64,000 nt of DNA from Parelaphostrongylus tenuis. Taxonomy: Eukaryota > Nematoda > Chromadorea > Rhabditida > Metastrongylidae. Of the stretch, positions 37,243-48,861 are shown piece after piece. Under the pieces are notes generated by a model. That model was not told the origin of the DNA. It ran no database searches and worked only from the letters and a program-made list of their open reading frames with translations. Location of the stretch: contig JAHQIW010000306.1 in the NCBI GenBank assembly GCA_019055375.1, positions 31,638 through 95,637 of the forward strand. The letters are read 5' to 3'. A program made the translations under genes and the position numbers. Each line of letters starts with the position of its first letter. Position 1 is the stretch's first letter.

Positions 37243-38976
37243 GTTGCTTACGAGTGGAAGTCAGACTAACGAATAAATGCTCCAGAAAGATTCCTCAAGA
37301 AATCACATGAGAGATACTCATAAGCTGTGTCTTAATTTCAACGTGCGTTCTTATTGAACACCAATAACACACTATCCGTGGTCTTGACACGTGAAAATGT
37401 TCGCGAACATGTAAGAGCTGATCTGTGATAAGAAGCTATATCATTATCAAGCAATCATGCATGTATGACGCCTTATATAATATGGCTTTTCTCGTCCAAG
37501 TAAGATTCATTGCTCATGATGTGAAGGTCACATGCGCGGTTCTTCTCATTCATTCTATGCAGTGAGGCGGTGAGTTAGTTTTCCCTATCTGACAGATTTC
37601 TGGTTTTGCTTGTAAATGGCTTTCCGTATAGCACAGTAGTAATAGTCGAACAACAAAATATGGATATATTGCACATGCCCTAAAGCGAGAGTCAACAAAG
37701 GAGAGATAGTAATGAGGAGAAAAAAAAATACGACTTCATACTAGCTTCAACAAAGACAATATGTAAGATGTGATCTTCTATTCACAGCGAGGTTAAGTGA
37801 AAGTGAATTTTTCAAGTTAGGCTTATCACAGAATTTTTAGCTAATTGCCCTCTACGTTAATGAAGGATCTAAAGAATATGTGGTGATAAGTACTATCAAT
37901 AAAAATTTAGTACTATTGAAATTTTGATTTACGAGACATGGATGATCCACATAATGAGTTGAAACTGAAGTTTTACTTCTTTATCTTCCAAACTGCGCTC
38001 ATTGAACTGTAAACTCTTAGATCATGTTGGCATTTCAAATATCATCCCACTAGGAAGCGAAAAGCGAAATAGGACGTAGATTCAGGGGTGAAACAGATGG
38101 TATATTCTGATAGTTGCTCACGTGTTGATTAAGAGTGGAAGTCAAACTAATGACTCGATGCTCCCGAAAGATTCTCTAAGATACACATGAAAGATACTCA
38201 TAAGCTGTGTCTTAATTACAACGTGCGTTCTTATTGAACACCGATAACACACTATCCGTGATCTTGACACGTGAAAATGTTCGTGAACATGTAAGAGCCG
38301 ATCTGCGATAAGACGCCATACCATTAACATGCCATCATGCATGATAATACGATTCATACTATATGGCTTTTCCGATCTAAGTAGGATTCATTGTTGATGA
38401 CGTGAAGACCACATGCGGGTCTTCTCATTCATTTCACGGAGTTAGTCGGTGAGTTGTCCCTATCTGGTAGATTTCTGAATTCGCTTATTGATAGCTTTTC
38501 TCATAGCATAGTAGTAATAGTGGAATAACAGAATATGGGTGTACTGGACGTGGCCTGAAGAGGAACTCAAGAAAACAGCCTTAGTTTTTGAAAAGAAAAA
38601 AGGAAATACGACTTCATACTAGCTTCAACAAAGACAATTTGTATCATATAATTTTCTATGCACAGCGAGATTAAGTGGAAGTAAATTTTTCGACTAAGGC
38701 TTATCAGAGAATTTTCAGCTAATTGCCCTTTATGGTAACGAGATATCTAAAGAATATTGGTGATAAGTACTATCAAAAAATTCAGTAGCCAGTAAAATTT
38801 TGATATACGAGCCATGGATGATCCATATAATGAGTTGAAATTGGAGCTTTGCTTTCCTTATCTTCCAAACTGCGCTCACTGAAGCGTAAGCTCTTGGATC
38901 ATCTTCGCATTTCGAATATCATTCCACTAAAGAGCATAATAGAAGTAGGACGTAGATTCAGGAGTGAAACAGATGG
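37243..38976. repeat. Local tandem duplication in unit 2 (two copies of about 870 bp)
   Basis: Copy one (37243-38110) and copy two (38111-38976) both align to the single segment 10862-11740 of unit 1. Both end in the same GAAACAGATGG motif, 876 bp apart. Copy two is diverged from copy one, so the event is not very recent. Confidence 0.85.
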
Positions 38977-39309
38977 CAAATTCTGACAAGTTTCGTTCAC
39001 AAAACAATTTCAGTTTGTTAGTGTGGAACGAGCGAATCGACAATATCATCAATAGGACGTCTCTTCCAGCACAAAAAGGAAAAACTGTGACTTATGGCTT
39101 TTGTTACACGCGAAGTTTAGGACTGCTTCGCTGTGTTCTCCTCGACCTCTGCGTCATTCGCCCCCGTGTATCACAAGAACATGTACAGGTTCTTCTCATA
39201 CTTAGTTTTGTGCTAAAATTACTAAAATAGTGCAAACGTAATGGCAGTAAAAAGTAAAAAGTTGTAGACTGTGAGGTTCAGATCATTATAACTAGGCTCA
39301 AACACATCT

Positions 39310-40070
39310 TTATCAATCAAACTAGAAATCGTTACGATCTGCACATATTTGTCAACGACAAAAAAACTCGTTTATTTCTGTGACGTAAAAGTCGGTGCCT
39401 TGCGATTGGATGAACTATTAACGAATTGGAAGCATTTCCTGTATTATGTCGGTTGTTGAAGAGTTTTTCCTGCAAGAAGCTGCTGAGATGCTTGAAGAAG
39501 TTGTAGTCGGTGGGCGAGAGGTCCAACGAATTCGCAGGATGAGGCAAAACTTCGTAGCCCAATTTGTTTCAACTTTTGAATCGCTCATTATGCGACGTGT
39601 GGCTATCGACTGGCTGTTTTCAGACCATAATCATTTTTGCACCAAGCTTTTTCACTTTTCAAGTTTGTTTCAAACGGAGAACGACCGTGTAAAGGTGGAA
39701 GTCAAGTTCTCCGTAACATCTCGTGTAGTCTTAGAAGGATCGGGCCCGATTGATTCTTCCAACTGGTCACTTTGGCTGGCCAATAAGTTCCCAATCTTCG
39801 TCTTCACCGCTTCTCGTCTCCCACAAAACTTTTTGAACCACCACCGCACTGCACGTTCAATTGCAGTTCTTGGGCCAAATGCGTTGTATAGAAAGCTGTG
39901 ATTGTGAAAGAAAAAAATTTTGAGAATTTCCTAAAATCTAAAATGTCTCTATATCTTTTCAAAAGTAAAACCAATGTATTGCTGCCATTATTTAAACCTG
40001 TGATTTTGACATTTCCCCTGCTTTTGTGATGTGAGCAACGGACTGGCAACAATAAATACGCACTCATAGA
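39310..40070 (-). mobile_element. Mariner-family relic (copy A) with C-terminal block, unit 2
   Basis: Frame 39562-39332 encodes GYEVLPHPANSLDLSPTDYNFFKHL, the block with the last catalytic Asp (quoted here in part: HPANSLDLSPTDYNFFKHL). Upstream on the minus strand lie TTRDV, TVVLRLKQ and KVKKLG of the N-terminal DNA-binding region, and KQPVDSH next to it. The stretch with the first catalytic Asp is missing, so the element seems internally deleted rather than just mutated. Confidence 0.7.
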
Positions 40071-40404
40071 GCTTATTTGGAACGTCTCTTTACGGTTCGT
40101 CCCCTTTCATCGACGACTGAATCATAGATTTGCGATTACGAAACTTTCCTTCTCCTGGAAAAAGCCATCACTTTTATACGGCTGAAGTTTCAAAACGTTG
40201 ATCTCAGATACATTATATCTGCTTTTTCTTTGTTGGGAAGGCACACACACAGTTTGATGGATGCGAGCAGACGAATCCAGGTTCTGAGGAATCATTTTCG
40301 TCATGAAAGGAATTTTGGAGAAAGAGATTCAGCAGAGATAATCTTAGAAAAGAACATCTATTTCTTCATTTTGCCTATATTTCTCGAGTATCAACGAGAA
40401 AATT

Positions 40405-40700
40405 ATATCGCTAAATGCTAACGATTATGAAGACTTTTATAGTCATCGTGATCCGATAATGACAATGATGATCATAACTGTAATGGAAATGGTAATGATA
40501 GAGGGTAACGATGACGACAGCGTTGGTGATAAAAATAGTGAGAATGACAATGCTAATGATAGTGATAATGATAATGATAAAGATAACAATTTGGTAATGA
40601 TAATAATAATGATTATGTCAACGATAATGATAATGATAAGGATTGTGAAAATAACGGTGATAATGTTTGTGATAATGAGAACAATAACGATGCCGCAAAT
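40405..40700. repeat. Low-complexity GATAAT-type tract, unit 2
   Basis: Counterpart of 13165-13460, with purer GATAATGATAATGATAA runs near 40560-40640. The 124-codon minus frame across it is an artefact. Confidence 0.85.
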
Positions 40701-41139
40701 TGTATTTTGAATGAAAATAACGCCTATTTGCACATTTTCAATGAGAGGAACGCATGTTGTGCAGCGGTTCGGTGCTTTGCGTCTCACACAAGGTCGATGA
40801 TTCAATCTCGCACTCATGGTTCCCCAAACTATCCACTCCTCTGGGATTGGTAGGTCAGACCAGGCGCTCTGTCACGTACTGATGGGCTTCCAAGGCCACC
40901 TACACGTGGTATCATTGAAGTTGCTCGTAAAGGTGAAATTTGGACAAGATGTAGGAAACCATTTGAAGAGCATAATGAACTAAGGTAAGTAGGACACGAG
41001 AAATGAGGAAGATTGCAACCAAAAATAATGTACATAGTTGCGATTAATCGAAAAACTTCAATGTATTGCAATCTGTAAAGTCTTCTTTTTACCAAACATG
41101 CCTTCTTTTGTAATTGTTTTGCATAATCTTGTCACTTTC

Positions 41140-41660
41140 TTTGGGTTACAGCCTCAGGAAGCTTTAAAGGAATTGGCTGTCCACTCCAAGGGCGTACTCT
41201 CCTCTGCCTTTGTTCTCACTCTATCGCTTGTTATGCTATTTGTGGCTATCGACTGGCTGCCGCAAACCAAAATTACTTCTCCTCCAACTTTTTTCGCTTT
41301 CCCTTTTGTTTCGAATGACGAACGACCATAGAAAGGCGGACGCTGAGTTTCTTAGAACATCTCGTGTAGACCTGAGGATCGGCTTCGATTATTGCTTTCA
41401 ATTTATCACTGTCAACTTCCTTTGGGCTGCCAATAAGTCCTTATCTTCACGGCTCTCGTCTCCTACGAAATTTTTTTGAAGAACTACCGCACTGTACGTT
41501 CACTTGTAGTTCTCGGATACGATGCGATCTTGGAGCCAGATACTTTGCTGATGTTCCGATTTGTCGCTGCTGCTTTACAATCCATTTTGAACTCACAGTA
41601 GAGCAAATTTTGAACTTCTATACAGCAAAACAATGTTTTCCCTAAACATCCGCCATCTCA
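41140..41660 (-). mobile_element. Mariner-family relic (copy B), unit 2
   Basis: Ortholog of 13870-14420. On the minus strand one reads EFKMDCKAAATNRNIS, TTSERTVR, then SMVVRHSKQ and GKAKK in broken frames; these are the helix-turn-helix and linker of mariner transposases. The same internal deletion junction follows. Confidence 0.65.
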
Positions 41661-42364
41661 TACTATGAAGCGAAGGTTGTTGTCCCTGTCAAATCAGTTA
41701 CGAGTCCATGTAGTTGAAGAACGCATTGGATTACCATCGAGAAAGTCAGGTAACGAAGCAGAAATTAAGAAAATATACAGAAAATCGGCATTCAACCTCG
41801 AAACTTCAGTGACATGGTTCAGCTCTATTATTAAGAAAGTAATAACTAATATACTTAAAATTTTTGGTCTTAGTTACGAGCTCACAGAGTGTATAGAAAG
41901 CTGTAAGTTTGGAAAGAAGATTTTTGGAGAGTTCTCGAAGATCTAGAACGTCCTCTACCTTCTCGGAAGTAAAACCAATGTAACCTGTCATCATATAAAA
42001 CTGTGATTTTGACATTTCCTCTGCTTTTGTGTCGTTAGCAATGGATTAGCAGCAATTATCCACCCATAGAGCTTATGTGAGACGTGTTCGCCTTCATTCA
42101 TATACGACTGGGTCAGAGGTTCGCAATCATGGAACAATTCTCTTGCTGGAAAATGTCCATCACTTTTGTATAACTGATGTTTCTAAACATAGAGCTCAAA
42201 TATTATATTTGCTTCTTCTTCGTGTATTTTGTGTTCTTGAAAGTCCGTTGGCGCTAATAGATTCGGCAATGAGACAAATGATTACTTTCAATGTTGTTTC
42301 CTCAAACAGTTCTTCAACCACCGATCGATGGTGTATAGCATGGTTGAGACGACATTAATCCTTT

Positions 42365-42540
42365 GAGGATCATGTGGGATGTTTCGTCCCACACCACGCG
42401 ACGTCGCATCTCACTCAGCTAATGTAAGGGCAGCGTTACGCACCGTGAGAAAGGCAGCTCATCCCGTAGGAAGACAGACGCCAGAAGGCATGATGGAGGC
42501 GAGGAGATGAACCCAGGCTCTGAAGGAGCATTATCATCAT
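42365..42540 (+). repeat. Dispersed repeat (GACGTCGCATCTCACTC type), unit 2
   Basis: Ortholog of 15115-15290. Confidence 0.6.
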
Positions 42541-43663
42541 AAATTGATGACATTTCGTTGGTGAAGCTTTTTCAGAGATAATCTTAGTAAAAGAACACCT
42601 ATGTCTTCCATATTCGCCTATATTTCTTATGTTTCAGCAAAATGCTAATGGACCGAAATTTTAAAAGAAAAATATTTTTTATTCAAACAGTTGACATACT
42701 TCGATATTGAAAGTTAGGCATATCGCTTCCCAAGGAACACTTCTGAACAATTAGAAAAAAACAGTTCTACAAATACAGTCTATCACGTGTTTAAGGTAAT
42801 GAGTTTTTATATGAGCCCTCTAGATCGAAATGTCTAAGTTGACGGTTTGAGTGACCTTAGTGGTGAAATGTTCTTTCACTGATTATCGCAATTCATCATT
42901 ATGGAACACTGCTCAGCTGCAATGATGTGTTAATCATTAAAGGACATTATGCCACAAAATTCGGCTATCAATATGTAAAATCATCTTACCAAATTGCACG
43001 AAGGCTTGTCGTTATCTGTTGGAATTTCAAACAAAAACATAACGTTCTAAACCAACAAGTCATTCTAATTTTCTTCGCTGGTAAACGTTGAGCAGTTTGC
43101 AATGGAAGACTTCGCAGTTGACCTTTCGATTAAGACCGAAGATGTGCCGGTAGCTTTTGCTCGAATGTTTCATTTGTCAATCGCTCTTTCTACTACGTTG
43201 TATCTTCGGCGCTTTCACAAAGGCTTTTTTGGGTGGTAATAAGGTAAACTATCCGCTGCAGCTCAAACTTCCAAAGATAACATTACGCCTTTAGCTACAC
43301 TTTACGTTGCTTCTATTCAGCTAACCGATTTTGAAAATCAAATTTCATGCTGTGTACCAGACAGCGGTTCCAATTTGACAGGAGGAAATTGAAGAACGAA
43401 TATACATCATGCGGAATAGAATCACTAAATACGTTTATATTGTGAGACAGCACCATACACACAGCTCTTTAAGTTCTTAACATTGTTCCGTGGCATAGGA
43501 ACAAGCTATTTATTAGTTCCCTTCTTACTGAAGACAGATTGCGAAAGGGAAATTTTGAAGATTAATGGACAAAAAAGTGTGATCTCTGTGAGAAGCATTG
43601 TCGGAGCAATCGCTCAGAGCATTCTAAGTTATAGTTAGACGAATTGCGTGCTATATTGAATAT

Positions 43664-46600
43664 TACCTTTATCACCTGTCGTCCCGTTGATCGTCGAGTG
43701 ACTCGAGCGGGTACCAGCAACTCTTCCATTTTTCCCTATCGCGTGCAAGAGTAGCCCAGTGGGTCCTCCTCGCTCTAGGGATTCGCTGAGCATCATATCT
43801 TTCTTCTATTGCTTTCGCGAAGAAATCGGACCAACGGGTCAGTGGTCTTCCTTTAGAGCGCTTGACGTCCCGAGTAATCCAGTCGGTAACGGCTCTCGTC
43901 CATCGGTTGTCGTTGAAGCGCATCACGTGTCCGGCCCACCTTATTTTCGATATCCTGGCGTGTAGAACGGCGTCTCTGATTTTCGATCGTTGACGTAGGT
44001 CGGAACTTGGGATCCTTTCTCTCATTTGCGAGATACGGGATACTCCTAGCATCGACTTTCGACTGTGCGTTCGATAACGGCAAGTGATCTTTCATCCTGC
44101 TTTCGTAGCGACCACGTTTCTGCTGCATGCGTTAGCGCAGGGATAATCGTCGAGTCGAAAAGGTGGGCGCGGAGTCGGATGTTTTTAGTCCTCTTCACTA
44201 CATCTTCCATGCTCTTGAACTTTCCTTAAGCCGCTCGTTTTCTCCTGCTTAACTTTGGCGCTAGGTCATTCATCATGTTGAGTTCACGACCTAAGTAGAC
44301 GTAACTGGAGCATTCGGAAATTGTCGTTCCGTTGAGCGTGAATGGGGCATTCGAAACCCATCCGTTCCTCATGAACATCGTTTTCGTTAGATTTAGTTGG
44401 AGACCTACCTCTTCACTGGCATTATCGAAATCGGTCAACATTCGTTCCGCTTGGCTGATGTTTGGTGTTATGAGAACGATGTCGTCAGCAAAGCGAAGAT
44501 GGTTTAATTGTCGACCGTCAATTTTCACTCCCATTTCGTCCCATTCCAATGTTCGCATGACGTTTTGTAGGGTAGCAATGAGTAGTTTCGGCGAAATTGT
44601 ATTGCCTTGTCGAACCCCTCTTCATACGTCATTGGTGATATTGTTGCAGAATAGAAATATTTTAGTCGTGAAATCTTCATAAAGCTCACATTAGATCATT
44701 ATGCACCGAGTAAGGACGCCCTGGTTATCCAGAGCCTCTATAACCGCTTCTGTTTTCACTGAATCAGAGGCTTTTTTCAGATCGATAAAAGTGAGACAGA
44801 GTGGTTGTTTGTACTCTCGCGAAACTTCAATGAGTCTTGTGATCGTGTGGGTGTGGTCTATGGTACTAAATCCTTTTCTGAACCCTGCTTGTTCGCATGG
44901 CTGTCCTTCGTCCAGTGTTCTATTAATCCTGTTTAGGATGACTCGAGTAGAGTTTATGGACACCGGACAGCAAGCAGATTGGGCGATAATTGCCTATTTC
45001 GTGAAGGTCCCCCTTTTTGAACAACAATACGGTCTTGCTGGTTTTCCATTGAATAGGGACCTTGCATTCTGACAGGTAGCGAGTGAAGAGCCGAGCCAGG
45101 GTGTTGATGAGAACTGGCGGCAGGTTCTTCAGGTGTTCTGGTCTAATCCTGTCTGGACCGGGTGTTGTTCTGTTTTTCACCGACGATATAGCATGTCGGA
45201 TTTCGGAAGGAAGGACCGGTGGAACGACATATTCGTCCTCTTTCAATTTATATGACGGTAAGAGAACATGGCTAGCGAAGAGATCCGAGTAGTATTGGTA
45301 GATGATTTTCTCCATAGCCCTTCTGGAAGCTGTAAGTGTCCCGTCCGGGTATCGGAGTGCAATCGTCTTGGTCTTATAGTTGGCGAAGCCTCGCTGGGCT
45401 TTGCGAATGCTCTTCCCAGCTTCTGCAGCTTCTGCCATGACTGCTGCTCTTCTCTCTTTAAGGTCTTCTTTTATCGCTTCTCTGCAGCGTTTCACAAGTT
45501 CGGACGTTGAGATTCGGTTGCCTGTAGCTCGTGCGATTCCACGTTGACGTATCAGCTCGAGTGTCTGCGGAGACAAGCGTCTCTTCGTGACCTTAGGACT
45601 CTCGGCTTTCATAGCGCTAACGCGAAGATATTCAACGAGCTGATCGTATTCTTCGTCGATGTTGTCGACATCGGTATCTTCCCAAGAGCTGACTAATGAT
45701 TTGAATACGTCCCAGTTTATGGTAGTTCTGGGACTTCGTTGTTTGAATTTAGCGGCTTTCTCTCCTCTCATCGAAAATCGGAATGTTGCGCGAAGGAGAC
45801 GATGGTCTGATCCCGTGTAGAACTTAGGAACAACAGCGACGTCGGTCAGGCAAAACCTTCGAATTACTATGATGTGATCTATTTCGTTATGGTACTCTCC
45901 ATTGGGAGACTCCCACGTCCATCGCTGAGAAAGAGGCTTTTGGAGTTGCGAGTTACCATGGATGGTTTGGGTCGTCATGATAAACTCAGATAGCCTCTCA
46001 CCCTGTTCATTCCATTCTAGTCCGTGGGTCCCTATGTGACGTTCTTCAGACGTTCTTCTAGGTCCAATTTTTGCGTTAAAATCTCTGACAATGACCTTGA
46101 AGAATGTATGATCTTCTCTGAAGAATTTTTCGAGGTCCATATAGAACGCTTCGACTTCGTCTTCGTCATAGCTTGATGTTGGTGCGTAAGCAACGAAGAT
46201 GGTCAAAGCCGGCATAGAACCACATCGTTTCAACCGTAATCGTCCGATACGGGTTGTTAGTTGCTCGAACGAATTAATGTTCACGGTCAAATTCGATTTG
46301 ACGAGGACGCCAACGCCGCCGACACCTCTGCGATCGCATGTACCAAGGAACAGTTCTTCTCCGGTGTCATAAACAGCGTGAAAAGGATGGCGCCTTCTCG
46401 TCTCAGCCAGGCCAATGACGTCGTACCTTATTCTTCTTGCTTGAATCAATAGATCTTCTACAGCGGATTGGTGAGCAAGGGTTCTTGCATTGTAGGTACA
46501 GATCGTCATTTTAGTCCGTTTCGATCTTGGCAGCCTAGTTCGGCCCTGAGATTTTAGCAGCCTCTCCGTACTCGTCCTACCTGGCGCTGCCGTACCAGGG

Positions 46601-47017
46601 GCTCTTTCGGGGTCAGGAGATGAGGCCCATATTTGTTGCTGTTTTTGGCATTTCGATACCCAACGTATAGCTTGCCAGGCTCTAAACGTGGGGGCTGGGT
46701 ACTCACGAGTAGCTTGCCAGTCTCTCTCGAAGGAGCGGGAGGAGCTTATTTGTTGGAGGCGACTTCTAACCGCCTCCCATGTACTTCCCAGCCGCTTGAT
46801 TGCAGGCTTTTGGCCGACTTGACTCGTAGAAATAGAGTTTTGTCAAGTCGGCGCTGCAGCAGCAGGGAGCTCGTCCCCTGAATCCACCTGCGTCTCTGGG
46901 AAGCACACGGTAGCTTTTGGTTCGCGTTTTATTCCCCTATCCACCACCTGGGGGCGCGCCACGTGCCCTCGCGACTAACCGGGCGGGATCCCTCAAAGAA
47001 GGAGGTCCGTGGAATAA
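43664..47017 (-). mobile_element. RTE family 1 non-LTR retrotransposon, full length
   Basis: A 3354-bp insertion flanked by a 7-bp target duplication TGAATAT at 43657-43663 and 47018-47024. The empty site is at 16402-16408 in unit 1. On the minus strand it has a GC-rich 5' leader of about 500 bp (46510-47017), one long ORF2-like coding region, and a stop only six bases from the 3' end. That very short 3' tail is typical of RTE elements. It sits in an intron of the ECT2-like pseudogene. Its GC content stands out from the AT-rich surroundings, consistent with recent arrival. Confidence 0.92.
43672..46509 (-). pseudogene. RTE family 1 endonuclease-reverse transcriptase, frameshifted
   Basis: The N-terminal part (46509-44923, 528 codons) is an APE-type endonuclease: YNARTL, LAETR, YAPTSS, FNAKIG, IDHI and SDHRLL are visible. 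The usual GDFNA reads RDFNA. Reverse transcriptase follows in shifted frames: GPDRIRPEHL, GNYRPI, FIDLKKASDSV (the family usually has F in place of this S), LRFADDIVLITPN (44558-44226) and the C-terminal cysteine/histidine-poor tail (44052-43672) ending in TGA TAA. Frame breaks near 44930, 44690 and 44220 mean this copy cannot make a full protein. Confidence 0.9.
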
Positions 47018-47999
47018 TGAATATAAAGGGAGTAAATTACAAAGAGGAAAATTTCCATATGCTTTGTGAAAGACTGTCTGATTCGTTTTTGATAGATCAG
47101 TATCAGCTGGTATCTTAAACACCGCATTTTAGTGCCTTAATATGCCGCATCAGATAATTTTCCTGCTTCAGAAATCATGCACGCATACTTCGTCCGATAG
47201 CACGCAGGCAACCAGCATTCTGAGCATATGCGGAGCTCAGCTGAAGAAGAGCAACCATATGGTTCAGCCTGAGATATAGAAATTTTCCGGCAGTTCCATA
47301 AGAAACAATATCGAAGCTTCAACGAGATTCAACGTATGGTAAGGAAGTTTGTTTATATGGTAGATTCTGGAGCCAGGAAAATATCGCATTACATCTCTCC
47401 AGTTGACTCAGGTCAGAGACGCTTTGCTGGCTCGTGTTGTTGAAAAGCGGCCACTTCTGAGAAAGCATGAAATCGTCATGCATTTGGAAAGGTTCAACCT
47501 ATCCTTGATATCCACGAACGCATCTGCAAGAGACTGGAAAGAGTGATCGAGCAATGGGATGGAGATGCGAGCAGCGCAAGCAAAGTGAGTGCACTAATCA
47601 CATAAATCTACAGAAGTATTGTAATTCGTTGATTGCCAGTTAGTCGGACAGTGCTAGTAATAACCAGCCAACGTTCATACAAATTTTTTGATACAAGTTT
47701 GTTTTTCGTAGAAAAGATGTCATTGAAAAACAACCTTAACACTTTTTCACCATATCCTGTTTGAAGTTTCTGCTTTGAACTCTGCAATTATCGGAACTTG
47801 AAGCCACTCAACACCACTGATAAAAATGACTTTAGCGATTAGATATTATTAGCGAATGGTGTAAAGTAATAATAATGATATTTCCACACCGCTGAGATGC
47901 GAAGAAAATATCAAAGTATCCTTTGATGTTAGACAGGTAGACGTCAAATGGATTTTTTCGACAAATCAATATGAAGGATGAAGGATAAAGCTCTGGACG

Positions 48000-48250
48000 A
48001 TGATCAATCTTTGAGGTGTCCTCCATGCATTCCACTTTGTAACTCTGTTTGAGGTGAATGAATGCATATTTGGGCTACGATGACTCGTGGGTGGCTTCCC
48101 GCTGTATCGAGTCAGTGCTGCTCTATCGTTCCGGACGAGTCTGAAACCATTATGGTATCAGTTTACCGATCCCGGAGGGATAGTGAACCATAAGAGCGAG
48201 GTAGAACCATTAACCCCGTATGCGCCCTGCGAGCACTACATTTCGATATA
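48000..48250 (-). repeat. Dispersed SINE-like repeat type 2, unit 2 (intron copy)
   Basis: Ortholog of 17390-17645, in the fourth-exon-proximal intron of the ECT2-like pseudogene. Confidence 0.55.
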
Positions 48251-48391
48251 TGCAATTAAGATGTGATGAATTTAATCAAAATAAACTCAAATAACTCACA
48301 CTGATGTTGCAATTCGCAGCATCATCCGTGTCAAATCGAAATCGTCACACTTCTGAAAAAAACAAACGATCAATAGATTCGCCTGTTGAAG

Positions 48392-48516
48392 ATCTGGACG
48401 GAAGCATTTGACGACCTCTTGCCAGTGTACCCCTCATACTGCGACCAGTGCGATGTCGCAGTAGAAACGATCAAAACCGCTTGTGCGCACAGCGCAATAT
48501 TGGGCTGTTCATCGAG
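48392..48516 (+). pseudogene. ECT2-like pseudogene exon 4, unit 2
   Basis: Reads VYPSYCDQCDVAVETIKTAC, without the stop seen in unit 1, then loses frame by a 1-bp deletion before the donor GTAGGT at 48517. Comparing the two units lets one infer which lesion belongs to which copy. Confidence 0.62.
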
Positions 48517-48568
48517 GTAGGTGCGATTTAGAACATTTAAACAAGTTTTACGGTGTGGTTTATAAGAG

Positions 48569-48689
48569 CTGATTGAGAATGACTTCATTAAGGACCATGA
48601 AAGAAGCAAAGAATTCAAACGGCAGCGCACAGTCGATATTATGGTCACTCCAGTGCATCGTCTTCCAAGCGTTAAACTATTGCTTGAGA
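48569..48689 (+). pseudogene. ECT2-like pseudogene exon 5 (DH CR3), unit 2
   Basis: Same length and frame as 17954-18074 and open throughout, with TVDIMVTPVHRLPSVKLLL before the donor GTAAGA at 48690. The preceding intron is 52 bp. Confidence 0.7.
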
Positions 48690-48861
48690 GTAAGAGATTT
48701 TTCCGCCTTAGTCTGATACTACAACAGTTGCCATTAACAGAAATTCCATAAGATCTCTGACAAGGAATTTATAGAAGTGTAACCATGTCCTCATAGCCCC
48801 AACATGGCTTCATGTTCCGTTCGTATCTCATCAATCTACGGTTGTATCTCATATAATATTA

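Larger units (their letters stand above)
39440..42640. repeat. Ancient internal duplication in unit 2
   Basis: Counterpart of 12200-15420, with copies A (39440-40420) and B (41130-42640) separated by a low-complexity tract. Confidence 0.75.
43096..48689 (+). pseudogene. ECT2-like RhoGEF pseudogene, unit 2 copy (intron holds an RTE)
   Basis: Exon-like segments 43096-43243, 43321-43468, 47172-47584, 48392-48516 and 48569-48689 match those of unit 1. The donor after 43468 is lost (GT has become TT). Exon 3 carries a 1-bp loss near its start and shares the TGA (47270-47272) with unit 1, but keeps ICKRLERVIEQWDGD intact where unit 1 is broken. Exon 4 is one base short. The second intron is 3.7 kb because it contains the RTE at 43664-47017. 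The shared TGA and shared frame changes suggest inactivation before the duplication. Confidence 0.65.

Noticed and set aside
39446..39901. 151-codon plus-strand open frame
   Set aside because: Lies antisense to the mariner relic, whose minus-strand blocks explain the sequence better.
40443..40817. 124-codon minus-strand open frame
   Set aside because: It runs through the GATAAT low-complexity tract and is almost all Ile, Thr, Ser and Leu; both strands are open there by composition.
44332..45510. Several plus-strand frames inside the RTE
   Set aside because: Shadows of the minus-strand reverse transcriptase and endonuclease.
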